Positions 9,540 to 18,475 of a stretch of 64,000 bases of DNA are shown piece by piece. The notes beneath the pieces are model-generated. The model was not told the DNA's origin. It was given only the letters and a program-made list of their open reading frames with translations, and did not search any database. The translations under genes were made by a program, and so were the position numbers. The stretch is from Pseudanabaena frigida (GTDB lineage: Bacteria; Cyanobacteriota; Cyanobacteriia; Pseudanabaenales; Pseudanabaenaceae). The DNA lies in the NCBI GenBank assembly GCA_003242085.1, contig QBML01000016.1, positions 19,950 to 83,949 on the forward strand, written 5' to 3'. The first letter of the stretch is position 1, and each line of letters begins with the position of its first letter.

Positions 9540-9607
9540 GCAAGGTGTATACCTAATTTGCATAATTGATATTGATATCTACTATGCAAATTAGGTATAC
9601 ACCTTGC
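9540..9607. repeat. long perfect inverted repeat between glycan cluster and dioxygenase
   Basis: 24-nt arms (9540-9563 and 9584-9607) that pair perfectly around a 20-nt AT-rich loop holding a repeated ATTGATAT. It lies 175 bp upstream of the dioxygenase start and 290 bp past the end of the SMR gene. There is no clear T-run. It may end readthrough from the nine-gene cluster or be a regulatory site for the dioxygenase. The homology with the left stump region ends at about this point. Confidence 0.8.
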
Positions 9608-9677
9608 AACTGAATCTAAAATTTATTTTTCTTGTATTTATTATTAATAAAAAATTACTGTAAACACAATAATCATT

Positions 9678-9707
9678 AGTTATACATAAGTTATACATAA
9701 GTTATAC
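9678..9707. repeat. 11-bp tandem repeat tract (AGTTATACATA)
   Basis: Two full AGTTATACATA units and a partial third. The same tract occurs at 19844-19873. The two lie just outside the two ends of the amino-sugar gene block. Confidence 0.85.
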
Positions 9708-9901
9708 GCTATAGTTATATTTCCCTAAGGGAAATATCAAATTATGCAGAATTTACCTTGTTTTACTAAGCGCCAGAAACCCTAACACCCCTACCAAATA
9801 TACTTAATGGCTGATTTAACAGTGCTAAAAATAATCTTGAATCCTTACTGTTGTAAATAAATTTACTCACGAATTCAATATCGATGATTATGTAAAAATA
9901 G

Positions 9902-10246
9902 CTACAGTTCTAGAGATGTTAAGACTAAGCCAGAAAAAATTAGTCCCATACCTACGATGTACCAATTAGTAATGCGATCGCCTAGAAATAAAGCTGAAAA
10001 AAGCGTCACTAAAATATATGTTAAAAAAGTGAATGGATACGCTTTGGAAAGAGGAATAAACCGCAAAGCCAACACCCAAAGCAAAGTACCTATTCCATAA
10101 AGCAGTAATCCCATAATTAATGCAGGATTTATCCAAGTGAGAATATTTTCTCCATTGATTAAAACAGCACCTTTTTTGAATAGAATATGCCCCCCAGTCG
10201 TTACTAGAGATATTGCCAAGAGTAAAAGTAAATTTCTATCGAACAT
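9902..10246 (-). CDS. SMR/EamA-type small membrane protein, ArnE-like flippase candidate
   Basis: 114 aa with four hydrophobic segments (about 5-25, 38-60, 66-88 and 92-112), the layout of small multidrug resistance and ArnE/ArnF proteins. The ALRFIPLSKAYPF stretch is the region where this superfamily shows A..(I/L)PLS.AY. In the Arn pathway an ArnE/F pair moves undecaprenyl-phosphate aminoarabinose across the membrane. It is the last gene of a cluster with a membrane GT2, a NodB deacetylase and a GT-C transferase, so a lipid-linked-sugar flippase is more likely than a drug pump. Only one subunit is visible. Confidence 0.7.
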   Translation of the reverse strand: MFDRNLLLLLAISLVTTGGHILFKKGAVLINGENILTWINPALIMGLLLYGIGTLLWVLALRFIPLSKAYPFTFLTYILVTLFSALFLGDRITNWYIVGMGLIFSGLVLTSLEL

Positions 10247-10280
10247 ATTGATTTTATGAATTGACTAAAGATTCAAAGAT

Positions 10281-10315
10281 GATGATGAGTTTAAGCATTA
10301 CTTAAACTCATCATC
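10281..10315 (-). terminator. hairpin between methyltransferase and SMR gene
   Basis: 15-bp perfect arms around a 5-nt loop (CATTA), 9 bp past the methyltransferase stop and 35 bp before the SMR gene start. No strong T-run, so it may attenuate rather than stop transcription. Confidence 0.55.
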
Positions 10316-10323
10316 GTATGTAA

Positions 10324-11181
10324 TTAAACCAATTTTGACTTTTGGAATAAAATCCAAAATAGATCCTCAGCAGGATATGGAATGGCAAGATTGTCGGGAA
10401 TTATGCCTAGTATCTTATTTATGAGCCGACCAAAACGAGATTGCTCAAGTTTATATCGTAGAAGAGATTTAACATGGGCACCATTAATCCATTTTGCAGG
10501 TCTACCGCTAGCAACTTTATAAAATCCAAATTGAGCGGCTAATTGTTCTAAATCTTTAAGAGAAAACCAATGTAAAACACTAGGTGGACTGTATTCATGC
10601 CAATTTTGACCGCAAATTCTAGCAGTTAAGCTTTCTCGATTCCAGGTTTCTATTAGCCAATAACCATTAGGATTAGTCATCCTTGCTGCCGTTTCCAGAG
10701 CTTTGTGCAAATCGTAAAAGTGCGAAATGACTTGGATCATGGTAATCAAATCAAAGCGATCGCTACTATTAAAATTTTCTAAAGAACCAACTTCTACTGG
10801 TAAACCTAGTGATTGTTGGGCGTAGTTGACCATTTGGCTATTTGGTTCAATCCCTTTTCCCTGCCAGCCACCATCAGTAAGCCCTTGTAATATAAATCCT
10901 GCCGCTGCACCTACATCTAATAGAGTTCCAGTGTCAACATAGCGCTTGAGAAGGTTAGCGTACCTTTTCCCATGCTCTCTTAGTAGTTTTGCCTCACCTA
11001 TATAATTGGGATAGCCAGATCCACCGCTATTAAAGTAATGTTCACCATAAACTGTCTGCGTATGAGTTTCCGAAGGAACAATATTGGCGAATTGATGACC
11101 GCATTTTGAGCAGTAATGAATTGGGCAGTCATACTTTGAGAATAAATAAACGCTAGGACTATTGCAAATTGGACAATTCAT
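10324..11181 (-). CDS. class I SAM-dependent methyltransferase with N-terminal zinc ribbon
   Basis: 285 aa. An N-terminal CPIC...CSKCG pair (residues ~3-28) looks like a zinc ribbon, as in several sugar C-methyltransferases. The SAM-binding motif LLDVGAAAGFILQGL lies near residues 87-101, followed by the acidic IEP and the LITMIQVISHF segment. The substrate is unknown; its place among amino-sugar genes suggests a sugar or lipid-linked sugar. It lies 70 bp downstream of the deacetylase gene, same strand. Confidence 0.8.
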   Translation of the reverse strand: MNCPICNSPSVYLFSKYDCPIHYCSKCGHQFANIVPSETHTQTVYGEHYFNSGGSGYPNYIGEAKLLREHGKRYANLLKRYVDTGTLLDVGAAAGFILQGLTDGGWQGKGIEPNSQMVNYAQQSLGLPVEVGSLENFNSSDRFDLITMIQVISHFYDLHKALETAARMTNPNGYWLIETWNRESLTARICGQNWHEYSPPSVLHWFSLKDLEQLAAQFGFYKVASGRPAKWINGAHVKSLLRYKLEQSRFGRLINKILGIIPDNLAIPYPAEDLFWILFQKSKLV

Positions 11182-11251
11182 TTATTTTTCATTGCAGAAG
11201 TTTTACAAAATTGAAGGTTTTTAGATAAATCTTAGATAAATATATTTGCCC

Positions 11252-12253
11252 TTATTCTTCAACTGTAATAGCGCTATGGAAAAAGTGAGGTTGCACAGAA
11301 GAAAGTTTTGTTTGACGCTTTTTGATTGCTTCAGCATGTTGAGACATAGGTACGACTAAATAATGCTTCGAGAGGATTTGTAAAACTTTGCTAACCATAG
11401 CTAATTTTTTGTAGCTAGGTTGATTCATAGCTGGGAAAAAGGCTAATTCAGGTACATCCTCTCCACCCATAAAATCTAATGGATGCAGTAGAAGAGATGG
11501 TTGAACTCGCATGAGACGACACAGAGCGATCGCAAATCTAAAATAAAGCAAAGCTAAAGTTTGTGAGAAAACTCCAAGATATAGTAGATAACTAACGTGA
11601 ATCGGGATTTTAAAGATAGGCATGGTCGTTACAGGAATCTCGATTAAATCCCCCATCAATCTCCATTTGTAAGGCTTAAGTGGTCGAAATCCCTCTTGAA
11701 ATTTGCCAAATAATCCTTTGCGTTTTTCCATCTCTTCATCACTAAGCTTACTCGTCATGAAGTAATAGGCACGAGCTAAAGGCCCTAGGAATGTAGGGAA
11801 TGTCGATGCATCATACTCGTAGCCACGTCGAGCTAATACACGCAAAACTGTAGAAGATAGACTGAATCCGGGACCGCGAAATCCATTGGGACGACTACCA
11901 GTCGCTTTCTCTATGTGTTCTTCAGCGATCGCAAGCTCGCGATCTACATCATCTTCAGAATAGAGATGAAGCCAGGGCTCATGATTGAACGAATGGTTAC
12001 CGATCTCATGACCTGAATCAGTAATGGCTCTTAGAGCAGCATGGTTCTTTTCTAGTGCTGCATCTTGCCCAACAATGAAGAAAGTAATCTTTATATTTCT
12101 CTCTTCCAAAAACTTTAGTACGCGTGGAACCACAATATCTAGGTAAGAAGGAAACTCCTCCCAACCTTTATCTCCATGAGTTTTCATGTAAGACCATTGG
12201 TTGTCAAGGTCAAGAGAGACGCTAGCTATAAATTTAGATGTTGGACTCTTCAT
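11252..12253 (-). CDS. polysaccharide deacetylase (NodB family)
   Basis: 333 aa. The NodB motifs are visible: SLDLDNQW near the start supplies the catalytic/metal Asp, GHEIGNHSFNHEPW carries the HxxxH metal pair, and FRGPGFS matches the RxPxG motif. The catalytic set looks complete. These enzymes remove N- or O-acyl groups from sugars; ArnD, which deformylates undecaprenyl-phosphate aminoarabinose, is in the same fold family. With a membrane GT2 and an SMR protein nearby, trimming of a lipid-linked sugar is plausible. It also resembles deacetylases in generic exopolysaccharide loci. Confidence 0.85.
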   Translation of the reverse strand: MKSPTSKFIASVSLDLDNQWSYMKTHGDKGWEEFPSYLDIVVPRVLKFLEERNIKITFFIVGQDAALEKNHAALRAITDSGHEIGNHSFNHEPWLHLYSEDDVDRELAIAEEHIEKATGSRPNGFRGPGFSLSSTVLRVLARRGYEYDASTFPTFLGPLARAYYFMTSKLSDEEMEKRKGLFGKFQEGFRPLKPYKWRLMGDLIEIPVTTMPIFKIPIHVSYLLYLGVFSQTLALLYFRFAIALCRLMRVQPSLLLHPLDFMGGEDVPELAFFPAMNQPSYKKLAMVSKVLQILSKHYLVVPMSQHAEAIKKRQTKLSSVQPHFFHSAITVEE

Positions 12254-12321
12254 TTGACTATTAGATTATTAGATGGTTTATGAACTTGAATTATATATTT
12301 TAGGCTTCTTTAAGGATATAT

Positions 12322-13788
12322 CTAATCGGTCTGAGCACTAATTTTAGGTATCTTCATGAATACAATGCAGACTATCAGGATAACTATTGATATATTTGGC
12401 AAAAGGCCTATAGTTATTGACTGAATATAATTATTATTATAGCCAAATAAATAGCTAAATAAACCGTAAGAAATACTTGTGTGAACCATAATACAAAACA
12501 CGGAAAGATTCCAAAACAGTTTGTTGTCTAAATCCAGAATTTGCCAAGAATAAAATTTGTGTACTAGTAAAAATAATACTGAAAAAATCAATAATGAGTT
12601 ATTTGTATTTTGCGCATAATTGCATGAAAGAGTTAGAAGAGTTATAAGAGAAATGTCATGCAAAAAAAATATTTTTTTTGCATTTAGAAATTTGTTTGAA
12701 TTAGTCAAATCTGAATATTTGCCAGATAACACTATCTTCCAGAAAACGAGAATGATTAATGATATTTTGCAAGTGCTAGATATGATAGTTGCAATATTAG
12801 AAAATTGTCTTTCTTTGATCAGTCTAAATCCGAGTACGCCAATATCTATTCGAGAGGTTGATAAATATTCCGATCCATATAAGTTGTTGTCAATATTTGT
12901 ATTTATTGCATTTTGCCATGGCTGGATAAAATGAGAATATACATCTATTAGATTAAAAGGATTGATGCCAGCCATCGTTAATCCACAGGCTGATATTGCT
13001 GCTGCCATTCCTAATGAGATAAAAAATATCTTGAACTTTCTTTTTGCTAAAAGATATATGAAAAGAAAAATGCACAGGGTGGGTTTGATTGTGCTGAGGG
13101 CAAGAAATATAGAGGCAGTCAGTTGACGATTTTTCTTTAAAAAAACAACGAACCAAACTATAAATGTAATAGTAATTGTTGAAATGTTTCCTATAAAAAC
13201 ATCGAATGTCAATCCATATAAAGATAGGCAAATAATTATGACAACTTTTGTAATCACTCTATATTCTTTGATGAGGTAATATATTCCTAAACAATAGAAA
13301 AATATTGAAGCAATACTAACTAAGCAAAACAAAATAGATGCAGTATCAATATTCATCCATCCAAGGGGCATTAAAATTGGAAATATATTAGGTAAATAGG
13401 GAAAATTCAGAATAATGTTTGTATTAGTTGGATCGGGCATTCCTAAATAAGGATTAGACTGTTTGTAAATTGCTGCACCAACAGCGTAGAAGAACTTGAA
13501 ATCTTCATAACTTTTATTAATATGATCTTGGATGATATTGATAAAAATCATAAACAGAAAATAGCTTGTTGGCAATATAAGAATTGATTTAATTAATTGT
13601 TTATGTCTACTAAAAACTATATACAAACTTGATAAAGATGAAATTTTGAACATCTGTATCCCAAGGGGATCTTCAAATTCATTCAGTTCTTTTTGTGTTG
13701 AACTAGCTATTAAATCTAGTATGCAAGCTAAAGAAAGATAGTAGAATACAGAAATAAATAATATTTTTAAAGCTAGAATTAGTGTCAT
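12322..13788 (-). CDS. polytopic GT-C glycosyltransferase, GT87/DUF2029-like
   Basis: 488 aa with roughly ten hydrophobic segments. EDFKFFYAVGAAIYKQSNPY (near residues 95-115) has the form seen in GT87/DUF2029 proteins: acidic residues after the first helix followed by a loop ending in NPY. Such enzymes use polyprenyl-phosphate sugars outside the membrane. In this cluster it would fill the ArnT-like transfer step. The gene is markedly AT-rich and contains no GCGATCGC, unlike its neighbours, which hints at separate acquisition. A 104-codon open frame on the other strand (12620-12934) looks like a by-product of this base composition. Confidence 0.72.
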   Translation of the reverse strand: MTLILALKILFISVFYYLSLACILDLIASSTQKELNEFEDPLGIQMFKISSLSSLYIVFSRHKQLIKSILILPTSYFLFMIFINIIQDHINKSYEDFKFFYAVGAAIYKQSNPYLGMPDPTNTNIILNFPYLPNIFPILMPLGWMNIDTASILFCLVSIASIFFYCLGIYYLIKEYRVITKVVIIICLSLYGLTFDVFIGNISTITITFIVWFVVFLKKNRQLTASIFLALSTIKPTLCIFLFIYLLAKRKFKIFFISLGMAAAISACGLTMAGINPFNLIDVYSHFIQPWQNAINTNIDNNLYGSEYLSTSRIDIGVLGFRLIKERQFSNIATIISSTCKISLIILVFWKIVLSGKYSDLTNSNKFLNAKKIFFLHDISLITLLTLSCNYAQNTNNSLLIFSVLFLLVHKFYSWQILDLDNKLFWNLSVFCIMVHTSISYGLFSYLFGYNNNYIQSITIGLLPNISIVILIVCIVFMKIPKISAQTD

Positions 13789-13831
13789 ATTGCATTTTGA
13801 ATGTAAATTTGATAAAAATTAAATACTAAAA

Positions 13832-15154
13832 TTATAAAATCATTGAGGGTATAATATTTTCTGCAAGCTGAATTGTTTCATTTACATTTAGCGTTCCATT
13901 AAAGATATGGGCAGAATTAAGAATAAAAACGTTAGGAATTGACGTTTTGATGGCGGGTAATTTTTCTGAGTAGTTTAAAGTAGCGATCGCTAATACATGA
14001 CGTACTCTAGAGACCTGAAAGCATAAGACATCACTGCGTTCAAATCTCGGATACATATGCACGAGTGCGGTTATAAATTTTTCTTCGAGTTCGCGATCGC
14101 TTAATTCAAAAGCTGGATCGTTTGGAACGACATACTTGGGTAAATATACGAGAGTATGTCCTCGAAACTGAGCGCGATCTACCAAAGTCGTCATCTCAAT
14201 CACACCAGTAAATGGAACCCATGTGTCAGTTATATTGGTAACATAAAACTTGGAAAGTGGCTTCTTTAAGAGTACTGAAGCGCAAATAATCCCCTGATAT
14301 TCAATATCGTTGAGTCTTCTGATTTCATCTTCTGAAAGTCCCGAACATACTTTTGCGGCAACTGGTGCGGGTACAGTTAAGACAAGGCGATCGAATTCTT
14401 CATAAGAACCATTTTCGAGCTCGACATTCGTAACAGTTCCATTATTTGTCTCAAATGATTCGACATTAATGATTTTTTGGTTTAGTCTAATCGAAACATT
14501 CAATTCTAATAGTACTTCGGCAAAACGCTCAAAAATACGATTATATCCACCAGAAAGATAACCAAATAGTTCTTTCTTTAAACCAGTACGTCTTGCTGCA
14601 TATAATCTAGCGATAATTGCCCATATAAAAGAAGCTGATGCTTTTTTGTAGTTTTCACCTAGTTTGGATCTCAGTAAAGGCAACCAAATCTTTTCAAATG
14701 TATGCTTCCCAGACCAGCGAGTCAGCCATTCGCTAACAGATATTTTTTCTAGTTTTTTCCAATCTTTAATTTTAGAACCATAAATGATGGTGAAAGCAAA
14801 GCGTAGTTTGTCAATCAAGTTGAGGGGGAAGAATCGTAAAAATTCGATCGCATTAGAAATCGAATAGAGCTTACCATCATTATAAAAACCTGTTTTCGTC
14901 TCGACCCATTGCATATCATGTTCTAAACCGAGTTCCTTAAGGAGCGATCTTAGATGTGTATCTGAAAGTAACGTAACGTGATAATGGCGATCCCAAACGA
15001 TGTCGCCTAACTGCCACGCATCTGCTAAACCACCTAAGCGATCGGAACTCTCAAATAAAGTTACCTGCTTGCCCTTTTTGGCTAGACGAAGGGCGAGGGT
15101 CATTCCTAGAATGCCACCACCAACAATGCCCCAACGCTCGGATTTAGATGCCAT
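13832..15154 (-). CDS. FAD/NAD(P)-binding amine-oxidase-fold oxidoreductase
   Basis: 440 aa. It opens with a Rossmann dinucleotide motif (GIVGGGILGMTLALRLA, residues ~9-25) and an FESSDRLGGL segment, the ADP-binding entry of the amine oxidase / protoporphyrinogen oxidase / UDP-galactopyranose mutase superfamily. The C-terminal end (FILNSAHIFNGTLNVNETIQLA) is the usual FAD-closing region. Close relatives occur in polysaccharide and lipid-linked sugar loci, generally with no defined substrate. It is not a clear UDP-galactopyranose mutase. It lies 43 bp upstream of the GT-C gene. Confidence 0.75.
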   Translation of the reverse strand: MASKSERWGIVGGGILGMTLALRLAKKGKQVTLFESSDRLGGLADAWQLGDIVWDRHYHVTLLSDTHLRSLLKELGLEHDMQWVETKTGFYNDGKLYSISNAIEFLRFFPLNLIDKLRFAFTIIYGSKIKDWKKLEKISVSEWLTRWSGKHTFEKIWLPLLRSKLGENYKKASASFIWAIIARLYAARRTGLKKELFGYLSGGYNRIFERFAEVLLELNVSIRLNQKIINVESFETNNGTVTNVELENGSYEEFDRLVLTVPAPVAAKVCSGLSEDEIRRLNDIEYQGIICASVLLKKPLSKFYVTNITDTWVPFTGVIEMTTLVDRAQFRGHTLVYLPKYVVPNDPAFELSDRELEEKFITALVHMYPRFERSDVLCFQVSRVRHVLAIATLNYSEKLPAIKTSIPNVFILNSAHIFNGTLNVNETIQLAENIIPSMIL

Positions 15155-15273
15155 AGTTCTTCAACTAGATTTATATAGGTTTGTTTTCGATCGCTTTGCA
15201 AAATACTCAAAAACAAATCTTGGTTTAAGAATGAGCATACCGCTATATTTATTTCGTTAATCAAAAGTTTACC

Positions 15274-15900
15274 CTAGCTGGGTGGAGTTAGCTCAGTAAC
15301 TTCTTTGTTTGAGATCGCATATTTTAAACCGCAAGCAGAACATTCGATCTCTTGCTCATCAACAGTTGTATCGGGTGGAAACCTCAATAACAATTGACCA
15401 CAGCGGCAGACACAACCAACTGATTTAGCTGGATGCCCGATCGCCAAATGAAAGTTAGGAACAGATTTAGTTACGAGCGAACCCATCCCAACCATTGCAA
15501 AACGTCCAATTGTCAGATCATTCCCAATGGTACAGGCTGCACCAATAGTTGCACCAGCCTGAACGAGGGTTGGCAAGGTATGCTCATCGGGATCGGAAGG
15601 TCGAAGCTTCTTGAGATCGCTAGTGGTTGCTCTTGGAAAGCGATCGTTAGTAAAGATGGTGCCTGCGCTAATCATCACGCCATCTTCAATAGTGACGGCA
15701 TTACAGATATACACAAAAGCATTGATCTTGACGCGATCGCCGATCTTTACACCATAGGCAATATATGTCTTTTCGCCAACAATGCATTCTTCTCCGATTT
15801 GTGTCGAATGACGAATATGCACGTTATCCCAGATGGAACTGCCTTCGCCAATGTTAACGTTTTCTTCAATGATTGCTGAGGGATGGATGCGAACTGCCAT
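15274..15900 (-). CDS. hexapeptide-repeat acyltransferase, WbpD-like, with C-terminal Cys cluster
   Basis: 208 aa from ATG 15900, which has AGGA upstream; a start 21 bp further out is possible. The first ~170 residues are imperfect [LIV]G-x4 hexapeptide turns of a left-handed beta-helix (ENVNIGEGSSIWDNVHI, GATIGAACTIGNDLTIG). That is typical of WbpD, which N-acetylates the 3-amino group of UDP-sugar intermediates. The C-terminal ~40 residues hold CVCRCG...CSACG, probably a zinc site, as in a subset of the family. With the adjoining Gfo/Idh and DegT genes it forms the WbpB-WbpE-WbpD triad for 3-acylamino sugars. Confidence 0.85.
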   Translation of the reverse strand: MAVRIHPSAIIEENVNIGEGSSIWDNVHIRHSTQIGEECIVGEKTYIAYGVKIGDRVKINAFVYICNAVTIEDGVMISAGTIFTNDRFPRATTSDLKKLRPSDPDEHTLPTLVQAGATIGAACTIGNDLTIGRFAMVGMGSLVTKSVPNFHLAIGHPAKSVGCVCRCGQLLLRFPPDTTVDEQEIECSACGLKYAISNKEVTELTPPS

Positions 15901-15974
15901 AGGTTTATCCTGTCGAAGCATTCATTTTGATTTTCCCAAAATGAATGCTAAAGATCTTTATTTAGAATGAATTG

Positions 15975-17009
15975 TTACACAGATAAAGCAGCGGCTTCAC
16001 TCTTTGGTACATGGCTATTTTTATAGGCGATCGGAGTCCAACTAGTTTGTCTCATAGCGGCATAGGCAGATTCGATCGCTTCTACCGAAGCAAGTCCATC
16101 TTCGGCAGTGATGAGCAATGTTTCTTGACCACTAATTGCCTTAGCAAAGTTCTCAATCTGGCTGCGAAATGCTTGTACTTTGTTATAACCTTTACCGAAT
16201 ACTACCCAATCAGAGCTAGAAGCTTGGCGATATTTAGATTCTTTCCAGCCTACCGAGATTGTCCCTTGAGAGCCATAGATCCGAATGTAGCTATCTAACT
16301 CTTTGTTAATGCTCCAAGAGAGGTCAATGTTACCGCGTACACCGCTGGCGCTCTTTACGAAAATTTGTACCGTATCTTCTACTTCCAATCCTTGAATCCG
16401 TTTGCCTTCAACGACTTGGATTTCGGCTAGGGAGCCGAGGAAATATCGCATAATGTCAACAGAATGCGTGCCGTTGTCGATTAGAACTCCGCCACCGCTA
16501 ATTTGTGGCTGTGAGTTCCACCGCTTGCTCATATCAACACGACCCGTAAAAGCATTCTCAAATAGTACAATCTCACCGAGAATGCCTGATGAAACAATTT
16601 GCTTCGCATGGATTACGTCTTCCACGTAGCGGAATTTTGATGCCATTGTCAAGATTACTGATGACTGTTTTGCAGCTTCAATCATTAACTTGGCACTTGC
16701 CGAATTTACACTAAGGGGCTTTTCACATAGTACGTGAATTTTATGCTCTAACAGGTATCGACAAACTTCTAAGTGGGTAATTGGTGGGGTGCAAACGATC
16801 GCCGCATCAATCTCAACCCCATCGAGCATTTCCTCAGGTGAAGAGAAGCTTTGGCTGCCTACGCGATCGGATAAAGCTTTTGCTCTACCTAAATCAATGT
16901 CAGCAACGCCCACTAATTGAGCAATTTCAGTGCTTTCAAACGCTTGAATATAAGATTGAGCGATCGCCCCAGCCCCCACTAAACCAAATTTCAATTTTGT
17001 AGTTGACAT
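15975..17009 (-). CDS. Gfo/Idh/MocA family sugar dehydrogenase, WbpB-like
   Basis: 344 aa. An N-terminal NAD(P)-binding GLVGAGAIAQSYIQAF segment (residues ~9-24) is followed by the family Lys motif HVLCEKPLS (EKP, near residue 95) and the GGGVLIDNGTHSVDIMRYFLG block with the catalytic His. WbpB-type members oxidise the 3-OH of a nucleotide sugar so that a DegT enzyme can aminate it. The AAGAGG ribosome site supports ATG 17009. It lies between the aminotransferase and acyltransferase genes, same strand. Confidence 0.87.
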   Translation of the reverse strand: MSTTKLKFGLVGAGAIAQSYIQAFESTEIAQLVGVADIDLGRAKALSDRVGSQSFSSPEEMLDGVEIDAAIVCTPPITHLEVCRYLLEHKIHVLCEKPLSVNSASAKLMIEAAKQSSVILTMASKFRYVEDVIHAKQIVSSGILGEIVLFENAFTGRVDMSKRWNSQPQISGGGVLIDNGTHSVDIMRYFLGSLAEIQVVEGKRIQGLEVEDTVQIFVKSASGVRGNIDLSWSINKELDSYIRIYGSQGTISVGWKESKYRQASSSDWVVFGKGYNKVQAFRSQIENFAKAISGQETLLITAEDGLASVEAIESAYAAMRQTSWTPIAYKNSHVPKSEAAALSV

Positions 17010-17055
17010 GATTAATTCCTCTTAATCTTTTGATTAATTTAAAAAAATAAAAAAT

Positions 17056-17092
17056 AAGTTGAGGTGATGGGATTTATCCACCACCTCAACTT
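17056..17092 (-). terminator. hairpin after the aminotransferase gene
   Basis: 15-nt arms with one mismatch (17056-17070 and 17078-17092). It starts 5 bp past the aminotransferase stop and is followed by an A/T-rich run. It may limit readthrough into the Gfo/Idh gene. Confidence 0.6.
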
Positions 17093-17096
17093 GGAC

Positions 17097-18332
17097 TTAA
17101 TTAACTTTCAGTTGATCGACAGCTTCATGAATGGCGGCAGCGATGTAATCGATATGTTCATCGGTGTAACGCTCGTTCCAAGGCAATACTAGGACAGCTT
17201 CTAATCCAGCATAGGTATTAGGGAAGCGTGCTGCGTCATAATCTACAGCCTCAGGTCTGGCTAGAGTAAATGGAAATCGAGAATTACCAAACGTGCGTTG
17301 TTTTTGGAAGATTTCACACATGAATGCTGGTTTCTGAATGTAGCGTGGCGCAGAGAAGATTCCTTTTGCTTTCAAGTTCTTCGCTAAACCAACAGATCCG
17401 TCAACAATTTTTTGACTATCGACACTCAAGCAATACTTCCAATAAACATGGGTATTTCTAGGGTCGATCAGAGGAGTAGAAATACCATCTAAACCTTGCA
17501 ACTTCGCGGTCAATTTATCAGCAGCAACTTGACGACTCTTGACGATTTCTTCAAGTTTTCCGAGTTGAGCCACTGCTACTGCTCCTTGCAATTCGCACAT
17601 ACGACCATTGAGTGCCAAAAAATAATGATCGGGTTGGGGATCGCCATATCCCCATGCTTTATTGACAAATAAGAACATCCGACGAGCAAAGGCTTCGTCG
17701 TTAGTCGTGACAATTCCACCTTCGCCAGTGGTAATATGCTTACCCTGTTGCAAACTAAAGCATCCAATGGAACCGATCGCACCAACTCTGACTCCATTGT
17801 GTGAGGCAAGAAATGACTGAGCGCAATCTTCAATGATGGGAATACCTCGTGATGCAGCTAGCTCCACAATCTCAGTCATATTGCAAGGATTACCGAATAA
17901 ATGCGTGACGATAATTGCTTTAGTGCGATCGCTCAGACAAGCTTTAATCGATTCTGCAGTAACATTCCAAGTTTTAGGATCGACATCTGCGAATACGGGA
18001 ATTGCACCTTGATAAAGAATTGGCGTTAAAGCTCCCATGTCGGTAATGGAAGTCGTAATAATTTCATCACCTGGTTCGGGATCGATCGCCGCGATCGCAG
18101 TATGAATTGCTCCTGAGCCTGAAGAGCAGGCGTAAGCGTATTTAACGCCAATCATCTCGGCAAACTGATTTTCGAGAGCTTTAACAAAGCTACCTTTTGT
18201 ACTGGTCAAAGTACCACTGTGAATTGCTTCAGACAGTAGCTTGATCTCTTCTTCTCCAAGAGTGCGCCCTGAAGAGTCTTGATCTGATGGTAGTTGAATA
18301 GGCTTGACGATAGTTGTTGTAGATTGAGACAT
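17097..18332 (-). CDS. DegT/DnrJ/EryC1/StrS family PLP aminotransferase
   Basis: 411 aa. The PLP lysine sits in CFSLQQGKHITTGEGG (near residue 200), preceded by the IIEDCAQSF motif with its cofactor Asp. The family aminates keto-sugars on nucleotide carriers (WbpE, ArnB) or makes aminocyclitols and AHBA. The Q-x-GK-H form and ~410-aa length fit the sugar/cyclitol branch. AAGGAG lies 11 nt upstream of ATG 18332. The following Gfo/Idh and WbpD-like genes point to a 3-amino sugar. Confidence 0.88.
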   Translation of the reverse strand: MSQSTTTIVKPIQLPSDQDSSGRTLGEEEIKLLSEAIHSGTLTSTKGSFVKALENQFAEMIGVKYAYACSSGSGAIHTAIAAIDPEPGDEIITTSITDMGALTPILYQGAIPVFADVDPKTWNVTAESIKACLSDRTKAIIVTHLFGNPCNMTEIVELAASRGIPIIEDCAQSFLASHNGVRVGAIGSIGCFSLQQGKHITTGEGGIVTTNDEAFARRMFLFVNKAWGYGDPQPDHYFLALNGRMCELQGAVAVAQLGKLEEIVKSRQVAADKLTAKLQGLDGISTPLIDPRNTHVYWKYCLSVDSQKIVDGSVGLAKNLKAKGIFSAPRYIQKPAFMCEIFQKQRTFGNSRFPFTLARPEAVDYDAARFPNTYAGLEAVLVLPWNERYTDEHIDYIAAAIHEAVDQLKVN

Positions 18333-18475
18333 GATGGTTAATACTCCTTGGTGGAAAAGTTTTTTTAGGCTTGCTTTTTATACGCTTTTAAAAACTTATA
18401 AAATCAAATGGAAAAAGTATATAAACTCTTGAATATTGGATATTTAAAATCCAAATAAGTCTTAACAAGTTACTT

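Noticed and set aside
9678-9707. Short tandem repeats as a possible CRISPR array
   Set aside because: The units are 11 bp, directly adjacent and without spacers; no cas gene is in the window.
9902-10246. SMR protein as a multidrug efflux pump
   Set aside because: Possible by fold, but the setting among lipid-linked sugar genes favours a flippase.
12620-12934. 104-codon plus-strand frame with no stop
   Set aside because: Antisense to the AT-rich GT-C membrane gene; no ribosome site and no recognisable protein.
15433-15879. 148-codon plus-strand frame
   Set aside because: Mirror of the hexapeptide-repeat acyltransferase, whose regular codon pattern opens the opposite strand.
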